From an uncultured Lachnospiraceae bacterium (GTDB lineage Bacteria > Bacillota > Clostridia > Lachnospirales > Lachnospiraceae), in assembly GCA_910584965.1 (NCBI GenBank), contig CAJUDZ010000007.1, forward strand, positions 66,938 to 130,937: a stretch of 64,000 nucleotides of DNA, given 5' to 3'. Every line of letters begins with the position of its first letter. Position 1 is the first letter of the stretch. Below are positions 1 through 8,372 of this stretch, one piece after another. The notes below the pieces were generated by a model. That model had not been told where the DNA came from. It saw nothing but the letters and a program-made list of their open reading frames with translations, and searched no databases. Position numbers and translations under genes: made by a program.

Positions 1-48
1 AAACTGGAATCCAGAAGCAGTTCCCTTGCAAGCATACTCGGGGGCTGA
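1..48 (+). CDS. fliD: C-terminal end of a fliD-type flagellar cap protein (partial)
   Basis: Only the last 15 codons and a TGA stop are inside the window. The frame ends in LESRSSSLASILGG, which resembles the Ser/Leu-rich coiled C-terminus of FliD hook-associated cap proteins. The gene directly precedes fliS, the usual fliD-fliS order in Firmicutes. The two other frames also close within 70 bases, so the assignment rests on this short tail and on context alone. A different upstream gene cannot be excluded. Confidence 0.45.
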   Translation, partial: KLESRSSSLASILGG

Positions 49-91
49 TAACTGATAATGGTATGTGTTAAGATCAAGGAGGAGAATGACT

Positions 92-469
92 ATGCCGGCG
101 CGCAATCCCTTTGCCGAATATACAAATAATAAAATTATGACCGCTTCCCCTGCGGAAGTGACGCTGATGCTCTATGAAGGCGCCATTAAATTCTGCAATA
201 TGGCAATTATCGCGATCGAGAACGGAGAGTTGGAGAAGGCTCATGTTAATATTAAGAAGACACAGCGTATTATAGAAGAATTTCGGAATACGCTGGATCA
301 TAAATATAAAGTCGCCGAAGACTTTGACAGAATTTATGTATATCTTCTGCAGCGGCTTCTGGAAGGAAATATCAAAAAAGATAAAGCGATACTGGAAGAA
401 GTAAATATGCATCTGCGTGAAGTCAGGGATACATGGAAAGAGGTTATGAGACGCAATAAGCAGGCATAG
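92..469 (+). CDS. fliS: Flagellar export chaperone FliS
   Basis: FliS is a small helical cytoplasmic chaperone that binds the C-terminal helix of flagellin, preventing premature polymerisation before type III export. The 125-residue product has the expected length. Its N-terminus (NPFAEYTNNKIMTASPAEVT, then LMLYEGAIKF) is the family signature, and the rest is predicted amphipathic helix. ATG 92 lies nine bases after an AAGGAGG at 76-82. ATG 86 is in frame but only three bases from the ribosome-binding site, so 92 is preferred. It sits 11 bp upstream of the FlgN-like gene and in the same direction as the flagellin gene. Confidence 0.93.
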   Translation: MPARNPFAEYTNNKIMTASPAEVTLMLYEGAIKFCNMAIIAIENGELEKAHVNIKKTQRIIEEFRNTLDHKYKVAEDFDRIYVYLLQRLLEGNIKKDKAILEEVNMHLREVRDTWKEVMRRNKQA

Positions 470-480
470 AGAGGGCAGGC

Positions 481-957
481 ATGAGTCAGAATATAGCACA
501 GATTTTATTACAGAGTCTGAACAAAAAGAATCAGATACTTGACGATATTATCAGAGAGAATGAACAGCAGGAACAAATTCTGAAACAGGATACGCTGGAT
601 ATGGATGCGTTGGAAGCATCCCTGGACAGAATCGGGGAATTTGTGGAAATGCTGGAAAGGCTTGACGACGGATTTGAGGCGTTGTATGATAAAGTGCGCA
701 CGGAAGTTGTGGGGAATAAGGCCGGATACAGGACGGAAATCGCTCAGATGCAGAACTATATCCAGCAGATTACCGATAAGGTCGTGAAGATCAATGCGGC
801 CAGAATGCGCAATCAGATGCGGGCCGACAGTCAGTTTAAAAAGCAGGCGCAGGAAATTAAAAATGCGATGTCTAAGACGAAGGTAAGCCAGAATTATTAT
901 AACAGCATGAATAAGCTTAATTATGTGGCTCCTCAGTTTTATGACAATAAGAAGTAG
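481..957 (+). CDS. FlgN-like flagellar chaperone (hypothetical)
   Basis: This 158-residue protein is almost entirely charged, predicted helix with heptad character (residues 5-120) and a Tyr/Asn-rich tail (QNYYNSMNKLNYVAPQFYDN). The size, helical build and position between fliS and flagellin fit a FlgN/FliT-type chaperone for hook-associated proteins, and the tail resembles FlgN-like proteins of Lachnospiraceae. It starts 11 bp after fliS, so the two are probably cotranscribed. No catalytic motif is visible. The chaperone role is inferred from context and architecture; sequence evidence alone is moderate. Confidence 0.6.
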   Translation: MSQNIAQILLQSLNKKNQILDDIIRENEQQEQILKQDTLDMDALEASLDRIGEFVEMLERLDDGFEALYDKVRTEVVGNKAGYRTEIAQMQNYIQQITDKVVKINAARMRNQMRADSQFKKQAQEIKNAMSKTKVSQNYYNSMNKLNYVAPQFYDNKK

Positions 958-964
958 CGCTTAC

Positions 965-997
965 GGGTTAAAATTTTAAAAAAAATAAATTTTACCC
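965..997. repeat. Imperfect inverted repeat after the FlgN-like gene
   Basis: GGGT/AAAATTT at 965-976, with one bulged T at 969, pairs with AAATTTTACCC at 987-997 across a short A-rich loop. No T-run follows on the plus strand, so it is a weak terminator candidate for the fliS operon. It directly abuts the -35 element of the flagellin promoter and could instead be a regulatory site. Confidence 0.4.
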
Positions 998-1024
998 TAA
1001 AGTAAATCGGAGAAACTCCGATAT
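998..1024 (+). promoter_or_regulatory. Sigma-28 (SigD) type promoter of flagellin
   Basis: TAAA at 998-1001 and CCGATAT at 1018-1024 are separated by 16 bases, matching the TAAA-N15/16-CCGATAT pattern of flagellar sigma-28 promoters. Transcription would start near 1032 and give a leader of about 165 nt before the flagellin ATG at 1198. The -10 is one arm of a perfect inverted repeat: ATCGGAG at 1006-1012 and CTCCGAT at 1016-1022. Confidence 0.85.
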
Positions 1025-1030
1025 ATAATA

Positions 1031-1197
1031 CAAGTAAAGCAAGTTAAACACTTACTTGAACGATAGTTACTCTGTAAAATCATTACATCGTAACTAATGT
1101 AATGGGGCCGATGGCAGCGTACGAGCCGGAGGAACCATTACACAAAAAACAAAAATTGCGGCAAGGATGCCGTATAAAATTCAAGGAGGAATATAGT
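1031..1197 (+). promoter_or_regulatory. Flagellin mRNA leader with competing hairpins
   Basis: CAAGTAA at 1031-1037 can pair with TTACTTG at 1052-1058. CATTACAT at 1081-1088 can pair with ATGTAATG at 1097-1104. The second arm can instead pair as TGTAATGG (1098-1105) with CCATTACA (1135-1142), so two hairpins are mutually exclusive. GGA motifs occur at the CCGGAGGAACC stretch near 1127-1136 and in the ribosome-binding site AAGGAGG at 1183-1189. This arrangement would suit CsrA-type translational control, but no csrA gene lies in the window. The regulatory role is inference. Confidence 0.45.
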
Positions 1198-2280
1198 ATG
1201 GTAGTACAACACAACATTACAGCGATGAACTCTAACAGAATGCTTGGTTTGACAACAAGCGCTCAGGCAAAATCCACAGAGAGACTGTCTTCCGGTTACA
1301 AGATCAACCGTGCAGCAGATGATGCAGCAGGTCTTGCTATTTCCGAAAAAATGAGACGTCAGATCAGAGGTCTTACACAGGCATCTGCAAACGCTCAGGA
1401 CGGTATCTCTACTGTTCAGACAGCAGAAGGTGCATTGGCAGAAGTTCATGATATGTTACAGAGAATGAACGAGCTGGCTGTTAAAGGTGAGAACGGTACT
1501 CTTACAACAACAGACCGCGCATCCATCCAGTCTGAAATTGCTCAGTTGATGAGTGAAATCGACCGTGTTCAGAGTACGACAACCTTCAACGAAATGAACC
1601 TGTTAGACGGTACTTTCGTAAAAGGCCTTCAGGTTGGTGCAGAAGCTGGTCAGCACATCACAATCAGCATCGCTAACATGAGTATGGCGGGTCTTGCTCA
1701 TAACATCGATGGCAAACTGTATACCAAAGTTACTTTCAGAAACCTTGCTTCCGGTACAATCAAAGGTACTGTTTCTACTTATAAGTTGAACACTGTTAAC
1801 GGTAAGACAGATACAAGCAAGAGCACGAAAGTTATCATCGGTGAGATGGATACAAACAAGACCATCAACACATGGACTACGATGGATAGTGCTTCCGGCA
1901 AGTATAACAAAGCAACGCTGGATAGTACTATGGCAACCAATGTTATGAACACATTTATGAGAATGGTTCCTGGTGATGCGAAGACTGTTGCTACAGCAAA
2001 AGACTTCAACTCCCTGAACGCGTTTGTAAAGGGTGCTCTTTCCTTAGTATCCCAGCAGAGATCCGATCTCGGTGCTGTACAGAACAGACTTGAGCATACA
2101 ATCAACAACCTGAACAACATCGTTGAGAATACGACATCCGCTGAATCTGCTATCCGTGATACAGATATCGCTACTGAGATGGTTAAGTACTCCAACAACA
2201 GCATCTTACAGCAGGCTGGTACATCCATGTTGTCACAGGCAAATCAGAGCAATCAGCTGGCACTGTCCTTACTTGGCTAA
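1198..2280 (+). CDS. hag: Flagellin
   Basis: Flagellin is the structural subunit of the flagellar filament. The 360-residue product has canonical conserved ends: N-terminal VVQHNITAMNSNRMLG and SSGYKINRAADDAAGLAISE (residues 2-60), and C-terminal NIVENTTSAESAIRDTDIAT through SMLSQANQSNQLALSLLG. The central variable segment, about residues 155-270, is short and rich in Thr, Ser and Asn, so it offers many possible O-glycosylation sites. The start at 1198 follows AAGGAGG by eight bases; an upstream in-frame GTG at 1102 would add 32 non-flagellin residues and is rejected. It has its own sigma-28 promoter and its own terminator. The glycan gene island begins immediately downstream. Confidence 0.97.
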   Translation: MVVQHNITAMNSNRMLGLTTSAQAKSTERLSSGYKINRAADDAAGLAISEKMRRQIRGLTQASANAQDGISTVQTAEGALAEVHDMLQRMNELAVKGENGTLTTTDRASIQSEIAQLMSEIDRVQSTTTFNEMNLLDGTFVKGLQVGAEAGQHITISIANMSMAGLAHNIDGKLYTKVTFRNLASGTIKGTVSTYKLNTVNGKTDTSKSTKVIIGEMDTNKTINTWTTMDSASGKYNKATLDSTMATNVMNTFMRMVPGDAKTVATAKDFNSLNAFVKGALSLVSQQRSDLGAVQNRLEHTINNLNNIVENTTSAESAIRDTDIATEMVKYSNNSILQQAGTSMLSQANQSNQLALSLLG

Positions 2281-2320
2281 TTGCCGGAGTATTAACGGAA
2301 CATTGCATAGTGAACTACCA

Positions 2321-2350
2321 AAGAGCCATTCGCAGGAATGGCTCTTTTTA
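2321..2350 (+). terminator. Rho-independent terminator of flagellin
   Basis: AAGAGCCATTC at 2321-2331 and GAATGGCTCTT at 2336-2346 form a perfect 11-bp stem with a GCAG loop, followed by a T-run. It lies 40 bp after the flagellin stop. Confidence 0.93.
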
Positions 2351-2432
2351 TATGAGGATTCGAATATTATTTTAAGGGAACAGTCAGAATATCAATTTGA
2401 ATAAACCGGGAGCGGGAAAATTCTTGTGTATT

Positions 2433-3482
2433 TCATCCGGGAATCCGGGAGAGCGCTTCCAGCGCCGGCTCAAATTCTCCGCATTTCCGGTAATGACTTC
2501 TTGCGACGTCCTTCTGGCCGAACAGTTCATAGATGTAACCGATATAATAAGAGATGACCCGCGATTCCACGGAATCCCTGGAAGGAGCGCTGAGCGCCTT
2601 TACAAATTCCGACAGCGCTTTTAACGGCTGGTTTAGCTGAAGATACATCAGCCCGATCATACATAAATAATCGGAATTGTCGTTATAGTGCTCATAAAAC
2701 GATAGCAGAGAAGAGGCTTCCCGGGCCTTTTCCGCATCCAGCAGCATATTGCCGTAGTTGCAGACCAGGATACGCGTATAGTCTTCTTCCGGCGCAGGAT
2801 TGCGTTCCATTGCCATTTCGAAATAAGTCAGGGCCTGGTCAGGTTCCCGCATACAGAGATAACTTTGGGCCATCTGGAAATAATAATATGGCTCGTCCGG
2901 GTTTTTCTCGATCTCCGGCAGCAAAAGCTTAATGTCCCGCATCGATTTTTCATATAATTTGTCCGCCGAACCAATATAACCGAAATGGTCTAAAACGACC
3001 GGAATGTCGTAGCTTGTGGTGGAAATATTGGCAATCGGAACCAGTATTTCATGGATAGGGCGTTCATAATGATAATATTTCCGGTTAAAGAGACGGTCAA
3101 TGATCGTAGTCTGACAGTGTCTTTCCCCGTCGGCCTCAAAATAGTCCAGACGCTTTATCAGTCCGACACTCTTAGGGTGTGCGGATATTAACTGCTGTAT
3201 CTTATCAAAATCAAATTCGACGAGAAATTCGTCCGTATCCAAAACAAAAATCATATTATGGGAAGCGCGGCTGATCGAATAATTTCTGGCGGCGCTGAAA
3301 TCGTTTACCCATTCGAAATCATAAACTTTACTTGTGTATTTACGTGCAATTTCTTTGGAATTATCGGTGGAGCCGGTATCCACTACAACGATTTCAAAGG
3401 GGTAGGGACTCAGCGACTGCAGGCATTTGTTCAGATTTTCCGCCTCATTTTTGGTGATTATACATACGGAAACAGGAATCAT
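2433..3482 (-). CDS. GT2 glycosyltransferase with C-terminal TPR repeats (paralogue 1)
   Basis: The protein has 349 residues. Residues 1-100 form a family 2 GT-A domain: ISVCII-type strand, VVDTGSTD at 33-40, FSAARN at 62-67 and the metal-binding DTD at 82-84. An RPIHE motif follows near 141-145. From about residue 170 the sequence is helical with TPR spacing (PYYYFQMAQSYL, ALTYFEMAMERNP). GT2-TPR proteins occur near flagellar genes and are candidate sugar transferases acting on protein or glycan acceptors in the cytoplasm. It is the last of five minus-strand genes, 30 bp after paralogue 2, and ends just past the flagellin terminator. Donor and acceptor cannot be read from the sequence. Confidence 0.85.
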   Translation of the reverse strand: MIPVSVCIITKNEAENLNKCLQSLSPYPFEIVVVDTGSTDNSKEIARKYTSKVYDFEWVNDFSAARNYSISRASHNMIFVLDTDEFLVEFDFDKIQQLISAHPKSVGLIKRLDYFEADGERHCQTTIIDRLFNRKYYHYERPIHEILVPIANISTTSYDIPVVLDHFGYIGSADKLYEKSMRDIKLLLPEIEKNPDEPYYYFQMAQSYLCMREPDQALTYFEMAMERNPAPEEDYTRILVCNYGNMLLDAEKAREASSLLSFYEHYNDNSDYLCMIGLMYLQLNQPLKALSEFVKALSAPSRDSVESRVISYYIGYIYELFGQKDVARSHYRKCGEFEPALEALSRIPG

Positions 3483-3512
3483 GGGATGGTTCTCCTTTTT
3501 TAAAAGTTTTGA

Positions 3513-4589
3513 TCAGACAGGCTGATCGCTTTTTGGCGTTAAAAGCGCCAGACGATTAATCGCGGGAGCAAACTCTCCGCATTTCCGGTAGCAGGAGACT
3601 GCGGCTGTAATATCTCCGAAAATTTCGCAGATTTCCCCGGTCCGGTAAACAGGAAGAAAGCTGTTTGCGCCTTCCAGACGGCATAAAGGAATGCCGATCG
3701 CTTTCTGATACTGTTCAAGAGCCTGTTCATACATCTGATTTTCTTTGTAGATGTTGCCCATCAGATAAACAAAGTCGGCAAGCGGAGAAAAAGCGTCGTA
3801 TATGCCTTCAAAACCGAGCGCGGCTTCCGCCTGCCCGGTGCGAAGGAGTGCATTGCCATAAGAAACAACCATTGCCTGCACATAAGCCAGTTCCGGGTCC
3901 AGGTCGAAAGAAAGTCCCTTGCCGTAATACACACAGGCGTCGGCATAATCTTCAATGATTTCACAGCTCTTTCCCAACTGATAGTAAAGATAGGGATTTT
4001 CGGGATCAGTCTCAAGCTGTTTTTTCAGCAGCGTAAAATTTCGCTGATATTTGGCGGTCTGTTCTTCCTTCGTCATATCATAACCGGTGTGAAGGATTGT
4101 CGTTTTCAACAGATAAGCAGAAATTTCACCGCCGTGTTTCGGGGTGAGCTGTTCATGAATCATACCGGTATAGTGATAAAGACGTCTGTCAAAGAATCGC
4201 TCCGTATTATCCGTATTATTGATGACCGCAACACCGTTTTCCGTTACGATATTTTCCCTGAAAACGGAGCCTACACTGTCCGAAAGGTGTTTCCGGAAAT
4301 AGTTCAGTTCTTCCACATCGATTGTTTTGATGTACTCGTCGCAGTCGAGCATGAAAATCCAGTTGTTGGATGCCGCACGCAAAGAAAAATTTCTGGCGGC
4401 GCTGAAATCATCACACCAGGCAAAATCAAGCACCTGATCGGCATATTTACCGGCAATTTCACGGGTACGGTCCGTGGAACCGGTATCTACAACGACGATT
4501 TCAAATCCATAGGGTTTGATGGAAGCCAGACATTTTTCGATTCTTTTTTCTTCATTTTTAGCGATAATACACACGGAGATCGGATGCAT
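3513..4589 (-). CDS. GT2 glycosyltransferase with C-terminal TPR repeats (paralogue 2)
   Basis: This 358-residue protein is clearly paralogous to its neighbours at 2433 and 4669: the same start (PISVCIIAKNEE), VVDTGSTD at 33-40, DFSAARN at 61-67 and DCDE at 82-85 as the DxD site. A MIHEQLTP acceptor-region motif sits near residue 145, then TPR-like helices from about 175 (PYLYYQLGKSCEIIEDYADA). A GAAAGGAC ribosome-binding site precedes the ATG. It probably transfers a sugar in the cytoplasm. Length, fold order and motifs are intact, so the copy appears functional. Confidence 0.86.
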   Translation of the reverse strand: MHPISVCIIAKNEEKRIEKCLASIKPYGFEIVVVDTGSTDRTREIAGKYADQVLDFAWCDDFSAARNFSLRAASNNWIFMLDCDEYIKTIDVEELNYFRKHLSDSVGSVFRENIVTENGVAVINNTDNTERFFDRRLYHYTGMIHEQLTPKHGGEISAYLLKTTILHTGYDMTKEEQTAKYQRNFTLLKKQLETDPENPYLYYQLGKSCEIIEDYADACVYYGKGLSFDLDPELAYVQAMVVSYGNALLRTGQAEAALGFEGIYDAFSPLADFVYLMGNIYKENQMYEQALEQYQKAIGIPLCRLEGANSFLPVYRTGEICEIFGDITAAVSCYRKCGEFAPAINRLALLTPKSDQPV

Positions 4590-4668
4590 TGCTGAAAGTC
4601 CTTTCTGTTATAATGGAAACGTTTCCGATAATGAAAATACCGGTGTATGAATCAGGAGATACGAATAT

Positions 4669-5748
4669 TTACTGCGTAGTTACACCAAACTGATTCAATT
4701 TTTCTATGGACGGACGATAGTGATAAGCGGCAGCGCGCTGGTAAAATGTAATTGCGGAAGGCAGATCTCCCAGCATTTCATTCACCAGACCGATATTGTG
4801 ATAAGGGAGATACGTATTAACTCCCTCGCTTCGCACATTGGGACACTGGAGCGCTTTTACAAATTCCATCATGGCTTTCATGGGCTGTTTGGTCCTCAGA
4901 TAGGAGACGCCCAGGGTACAATGGAAACCGGCATCACCTGCAAAAGAATCATAACGGGACTCAAAAAAAGCGATAGCTTCTTCTTCCCTTCCGGTGCTGT
5001 TCAGCGCCAGAAGATAAGCCTGTGCCATGACGGGAAGCCAGGGCTGCTGAGGGTCGATCGGAAGTTCGAAGGCTTTTTTATAGTAGGTATAGGCGTTTTC
5101 ATAGTCCTCGATGGCATTATAAGACTGACCGACCTGGAAATAGAAATAAGGGTCGTCGGGATGTTTCTCAATTTCTTTTAAAAGAAGGGAATTGTTGCGT
5201 TCCGCCTTCTTCAGCATACTTTCCACACCGCCGCAATATCCCACATGATCTACCGTAAGCGGTATATCGTAACGCTCGAACATCGTGCCGTTAGTATGAA
5301 CATCCGTAACCTGTTCATGTATGGAAAGCGTATAGTAATAATGCCGTTTATGAAACAGACGTTCTACGCGGTCCGGATAGGAGACCTGCATTCCGTTGTT
5401 GTCATAGTAACTGTGGCGCAGCAGCATGCCAACGCTGCGCGGATGCTCTTCGATCAGTCGATAAATCGCATCCAAATCAATTTCGGTCAGAAATTCATCA
5501 CAGTCTAAAATCAATACATAGTTATGCGACGCTTTTTTCAGAGAAAAGTTCCTGGCGGCGCTGAAATCGTTGACCCATTCAAAATCGTAGATGAGATCCG
5601 TATATTTGCGGGCGATCTCTTTCGTGCGGTCGGTGGAACCGGTGTCCACGAAGATAATTTCAAAGTTGTAAGGCATAAGCGGCGCAAGACATTTCTCAAT
5701 ATTTTTTTCCTCATTTTTGGCGATAATGCAGACTGAAATCGGAATCAT
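4669..5748 (-). CDS. GT2 glycosyltransferase with C-terminal TPR repeats (paralogue 3)
   Basis: The protein has 359 residues with the same layout: FVDTGSTD at 33-40, DFSAARN at 61-67, DCDE at 82-85, SIHEQVTD near 143, and TPR-type helices from about 175 to 340 (PYFYFQVGQSYNAIEDYENA). An AAAAGGAGAAC ribosome-binding site lies in front of the ATG. The repeated NP/HPDDPY(F/Y)YFQ(V/L/M)GQSY signature in all five paralogues suggests one ancestral gene amplified locally. Whether each copy has a different donor or acceptor cannot be told. Confidence 0.86.
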   Translation of the reverse strand: MIPISVCIIAKNEEKNIEKCLAPLMPYNFEIIFVDTGSTDRTKEIARKYTDLIYDFEWVNDFSAARNFSLKKASHNYVLILDCDEFLTEIDLDAIYRLIEEHPRSVGMLLRHSYYDNNGMQVSYPDRVERLFHKRHYYYTLSIHEQVTDVHTNGTMFERYDIPLTVDHVGYCGGVESMLKKAERNNSLLLKEIEKHPDDPYFYFQVGQSYNAIEDYENAYTYYKKAFELPIDPQQPWLPVMAQAYLLALNSTGREEEAIAFFESRYDSFAGDAGFHCTLGVSYLRTKQPMKAMMEFVKALQCPNVRSEGVNTYLPYHNIGLVNEMLGDLPSAITFYQRAAAYHYRPSIEKLNQFGVTTQ

Positions 5749-5825
5749 GGCAGTTCTCCTTTTAATATGATGATTTCACACCGTTCACCGGCGCCGGTAT
5801 TGCGCAGGAGAACAGAATAATTGAT

Positions 5826-6638
5826 TCAGGTTTTCTGCAAAAAATATTGCAGTAATTGTGATACCTGTGTCAGGATTCCCAGCTTTTCGGCGGACACCAG
5901 AATATCCCCTGTTACTTCCTGAAAAATTCCGTAATGCAGAAGCGCGTCTCTGTGCATGGCGGTCATGTGACACCGCGCCTCATAATAACCTGATATGTTA
6001 TGTGATACGCCGTCTTTACTCAGGTTGACATGAACCATCGGCGCTTCCTGAAAGGCGATTTTGCTGCTTTTGGCTATCCGCAGAAACAATTCCCAGTCTT
6101 CCAGGCAGGTCAGGGATTCATTAAAAAGACCGGATGTTTCCAGACATCGCCGGCGTACCAGCACGCAAGGCGTACCGATCGTATTTCGGAGCAGCATATG
6201 CCGGTAAATATTTCCCTGCTTTTCTTCCGGCGGAATCGTGCTGTCAGGAACAAAGATAACGGTTCCGTCAGCTTTCTGACATTCATAAGGACAGTAAAGC
6301 AGATCCGCTTCCGGGTTTTGCATGAAAAAATCCATCTGCTTTTCCAGCTTGTCAGGCATCCAGCAGTCATCGCTGTCCTGAAAGGCGATATAGTCATATT
6401 TTGCCTGACGAATACCTTCATTTCTTGCCGCCGCAACGCCTTTATTTTCGGGCAATTTTAAATAACGAATACGATCGTCATGCCAAGACTCTACCACGAT
6501 GTCAGTGTTATCGGAAGAACCGTCATCCACGATCAGCAGTTCGAAATCCGCGTAAGTCTGTTGCAATATGCTTTGCACGGATAAGGACAGAACGTCGGCT
6601 CTGTTGTAGGTCGGTATAATAATGCTTACTTTTTCCAT
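5826..6638 (-). CDS. Family 2 glycosyltransferase
   Basis: This 270-residue single-domain GT-A enzyme opens with VSIIIPTYNRADVL. The nucleotide-binding VDDGSSD is at 37-43 and the DSDD catalytic metal site at 88-91. ED in CLEDWELFLRI near residue 180 is the usual catalytic-base region. Unlike its downstream neighbours it has no TPR tail. It lies between the CgeB-type gene and the GT2-TPR array, same strand, with gaps of about 80-100 bp, so a single transcript is likely. It probably elongates a glycan; sugar specificity is unknown. Confidence 0.85.
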   Translation of the reverse strand: MEKVSIIIPTYNRADVLSLSVQSILQQTYADFELLIVDDGSSDNTDIVVESWHDDRIRYLKLPENKGVAAARNEGIRQAKYDYIAFQDSDDCWMPDKLEKQMDFFMQNPEADLLYCPYECQKADGTVIFVPDSTIPPEEKQGNIYRHMLLRNTIGTPCVLVRRRCLETSGLFNESLTCLEDWELFLRIAKSSKIAFQEAPMVHVNLSKDGVSHNISGYYEARCHMTAMHRDALLHYGIFQEVTGDILVSAEKLGILTQVSQLLQYFLQKT

Positions 6639-6741
6639 AATGAATCACAATGCCTTTCTCTCAAACGGCAGCCCTTCGTACAGGATCCGGTTTTGCTCTG
6701 ATGTCTCGCCTTTGTAAAAAATGAACAGAGGGAATGCCACG

Positions 6742-7902
6742 TTATATGGCATCCAGCATTTCCCGGACCCGGTGACGGTAAGTATGGGCGGCGGCAACCT
6801 GGTCATGTCCGTTCCTGGCTATCTGCCGGCGTTCTTCTTCATGGGATAGATAATACGCAATCTTGTTTAACAGATCTGCTCTGCTTTCATAAAAATCAAA
6901 GTGTTCCCCCGGCGTAAAATAGTCCGGGAAGTCGTTCTGGTAATTGCTGAGCAGGAAACCGCCGCTTCCCATAATATCAAAAGCACGCTGGGGAATGCCG
7001 CTTAAAATGCTGCGCAGCGATATGTTCAGATTGATTTTGCTCCTCCGGAAGACAAGCGGCATTTCCCGGTAGTTGTCAACAGGGCCGTGGTTGATAACAT
7101 TGGGAAGGGAAAAATCCCCGTCGTGTGTAAATAAATCAAAGGAATGCCTGTCCGCAATGGACCGGATCAGAGCATTCCGCTCCAGACCTGTGATTTTCCG
7201 GTTTATCACGTATTGGGCATATAAATATTCTTTTGTCTCGACGCCGTCGGCATTGGGCATAATGGGAAGCGCCTGATATAAGTCTTCCATAATAGGAGAT
7301 ATTGTTTCCTGTATGAAATTATATCCGTGCACATTCATTTGCGCAGCCATAAGCGCATTCAGATAGCCCTTTGTATAATCGGACAGATTTTCCATCCGTT
7401 CAAAAAAATTATGTTTCTCGGTGTAAAGAGAGCCGATGAAAGAAATATCATATAAAAAGCGCCCGTCCCCCGACGTGTCAGCCTGCGCTGTCAGAGCGTC
7501 CAGTCGTTCCGTATTGGCGGCCATCGGCAGATAATGCACCGTCGCGATCCCCGCTTTATGAAATTCCAGATAAACTTCTTTATCGAATACATAAATGGTA
7601 TTGCACGGATGGATGGCGGTATAGGAATACAGCATCACGTAAGGGCTGTCGTAAATCCAGGAAATGTACCGGATGTTTTCTTTGTGACAGACATTGGAAA
7701 CGACGGGAAAATAGTTAAAGGAAAAAACCACATCCGGCGTCTCTTTGTGCAAAAGCGCGGGAAGTCCGGATACGGCGGACGCATCGTTTCTGGCGTCTTT
7801 ATTAAAAAAGGGAAAACAGACAAGCGTATGGCCTTCCCTGCGGAAAGCTTCTTTCATATCTTCATTTCCATAACTTGCCCATTCGATAAAAAGTATTTTC
7901 AT
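6742..7902 (-). CDS. CgeB-type glycosyltransferase (DUF3880 plus GT-B C-terminal domain)
   Basis: This 386-residue protein has the DUF3880/CgeB arrangement. The N-terminal half has MKILFIEWASYGNEDM, PDVVFSFNYFPVVS and ISWIYDSPY near residues 60-90. The C-terminal half carries LNISLRSILSGIPQRAFDIM and GGFLLSNYQND, the donor-binding part of the glycosyltransferase 1-2 family. CgeB relatives act in spore-coat and flagellar or surface glycan pathways. It is the first gene of the minus-strand group and starts 117 bp from the inverted-repeat element at 8019. The ribosome-binding site is weak, so the start is less certain. Confidence 0.8.
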   Translation of the reverse strand: MKILFIEWASYGNEDMKEAFRREGHTLVCFPFFNKDARNDASAVSGLPALLHKETPDVVFSFNYFPVVSNVCHKENIRYISWIYDSPYVMLYSYTAIHPCNTIYVFDKEVYLEFHKAGIATVHYLPMAANTERLDALTAQADTSGDGRFLYDISFIGSLYTEKHNFFERMENLSDYTKGYLNALMAAQMNVHGYNFIQETISPIMEDLYQALPIMPNADGVETKEYLYAQYVINRKITGLERNALIRSIADRHSFDLFTHDGDFSLPNVINHGPVDNYREMPLVFRRSKINLNISLRSILSGIPQRAFDIMGSGGFLLSNYQNDFPDYFTPGEHFDFYESRADLLNKIAYYLSHEEERRQIARNGHDQVAAAHTYRHRVREMLDAI

Positions 7903-8018
7903 GCAGATAACGGCGCCGTCCTCTCTGAATTTTCAATATGGCCTTCATGATTAACAGTATAACAAAAGTTTGGAGGTTTGGGAAGGGTAAGGGGTGGAAG
8001 ATTATTGGAGGCTTTTGT

Positions 8019-8211
8019 ACCGTTAAAGAGCAACGGAGCCCGGGCAAAGCAGGGGTTCTCTTTGTCGGCACGCTTTCGCTCCACGAAAAAATCGTAACGG
8101 TACTAAGTTCAAAAGCCGCACATGCGTCTTTTTCACTAACTACCGACGTTTTTTCAAGGGCCTCCGCCAGAGAACCCCTGCTTTGCCCGGGCTCCGTTGC
8201 TCTTTAACGGT
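8019..8211. repeat. Perfect 43-bp inverted repeat enclosing a dispersed element
   Basis: The arm at 8019-8061 is the exact reverse complement of 8169-8211, separated by 107 bases. The whole 193-bp unit could form one long hairpin in either transcript. The interior on the minus strand is related to the element at 53483-53551. No open reading frame fits inside. It occupies the divergent gap between the CgeB-type gene and the first cytidylyltransferase gene. The size and perfect arms recall a MITE or a long structured RNA; neither is proven. Confidence 0.85.
8098..8168 (-). repeat. Dispersed sequence element, copy 1
   Basis: Read on the minus strand this stretch begins GGCGGAGGCCCTTGAA, contains a CGGTA-TTAG block and GTGAAAAAG, and ends GAACTTAGTACCG. 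The same order of blocks with few changes is found on the plus strand at 53483-53551. The conserved blocks and the variable middle suggest a structured or mobile element rather than coding sequence. Confidence 0.7.
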
Positions 8212-8246
8212 GTGCCTCTGTTTTGGAATGTTTGCGGTGCTTTATA

Positions 8247-8291
8247 TTGACAGAATGAAAGTTATTCTATAAAGTATATATATCTTATTTA
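8247..8291 (+). promoter_or_regulatory. Possible promoter with AT-rich motif upstream of the cytidylyltransferase genes
   Basis: TTGACA at 8247-8252 and TATAAA at 8268-8273 are 15 bases apart, shorter than ideal. They run into an AT-rich 21-base motif at 8271-8291 that recurs exactly at 10215-10235 and in altered form at 37651-37677, each time before a gene start. The shared motif may be part of a promoter or operator. Confidence 0.4.
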
Positions 8292-8372
8292 TTATATGGA
8301 TTATGTATATAAGAAAGCTTTATCTCTTTATCTTAATTGCTGGCCTGTAAAACGGGCGGGGAGAATAGAAAG

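Noticed and set aside
1102..1197. In-frame GTG 96 bp upstream of the flagellin ATG
   Set aside because: It lacks a ribosome-binding site, would add 32 residues unlike any flagellin, and runs through the structured leader; ATG 1198 has AAGGAGG.
4089..4595. Long open frames antisense to the GT2-TPR genes (and similar frames opposite other GT genes)
   Set aside because: They follow the codon pattern of the real gene on the other strand, lack ribosome-binding sites and resemble no protein.
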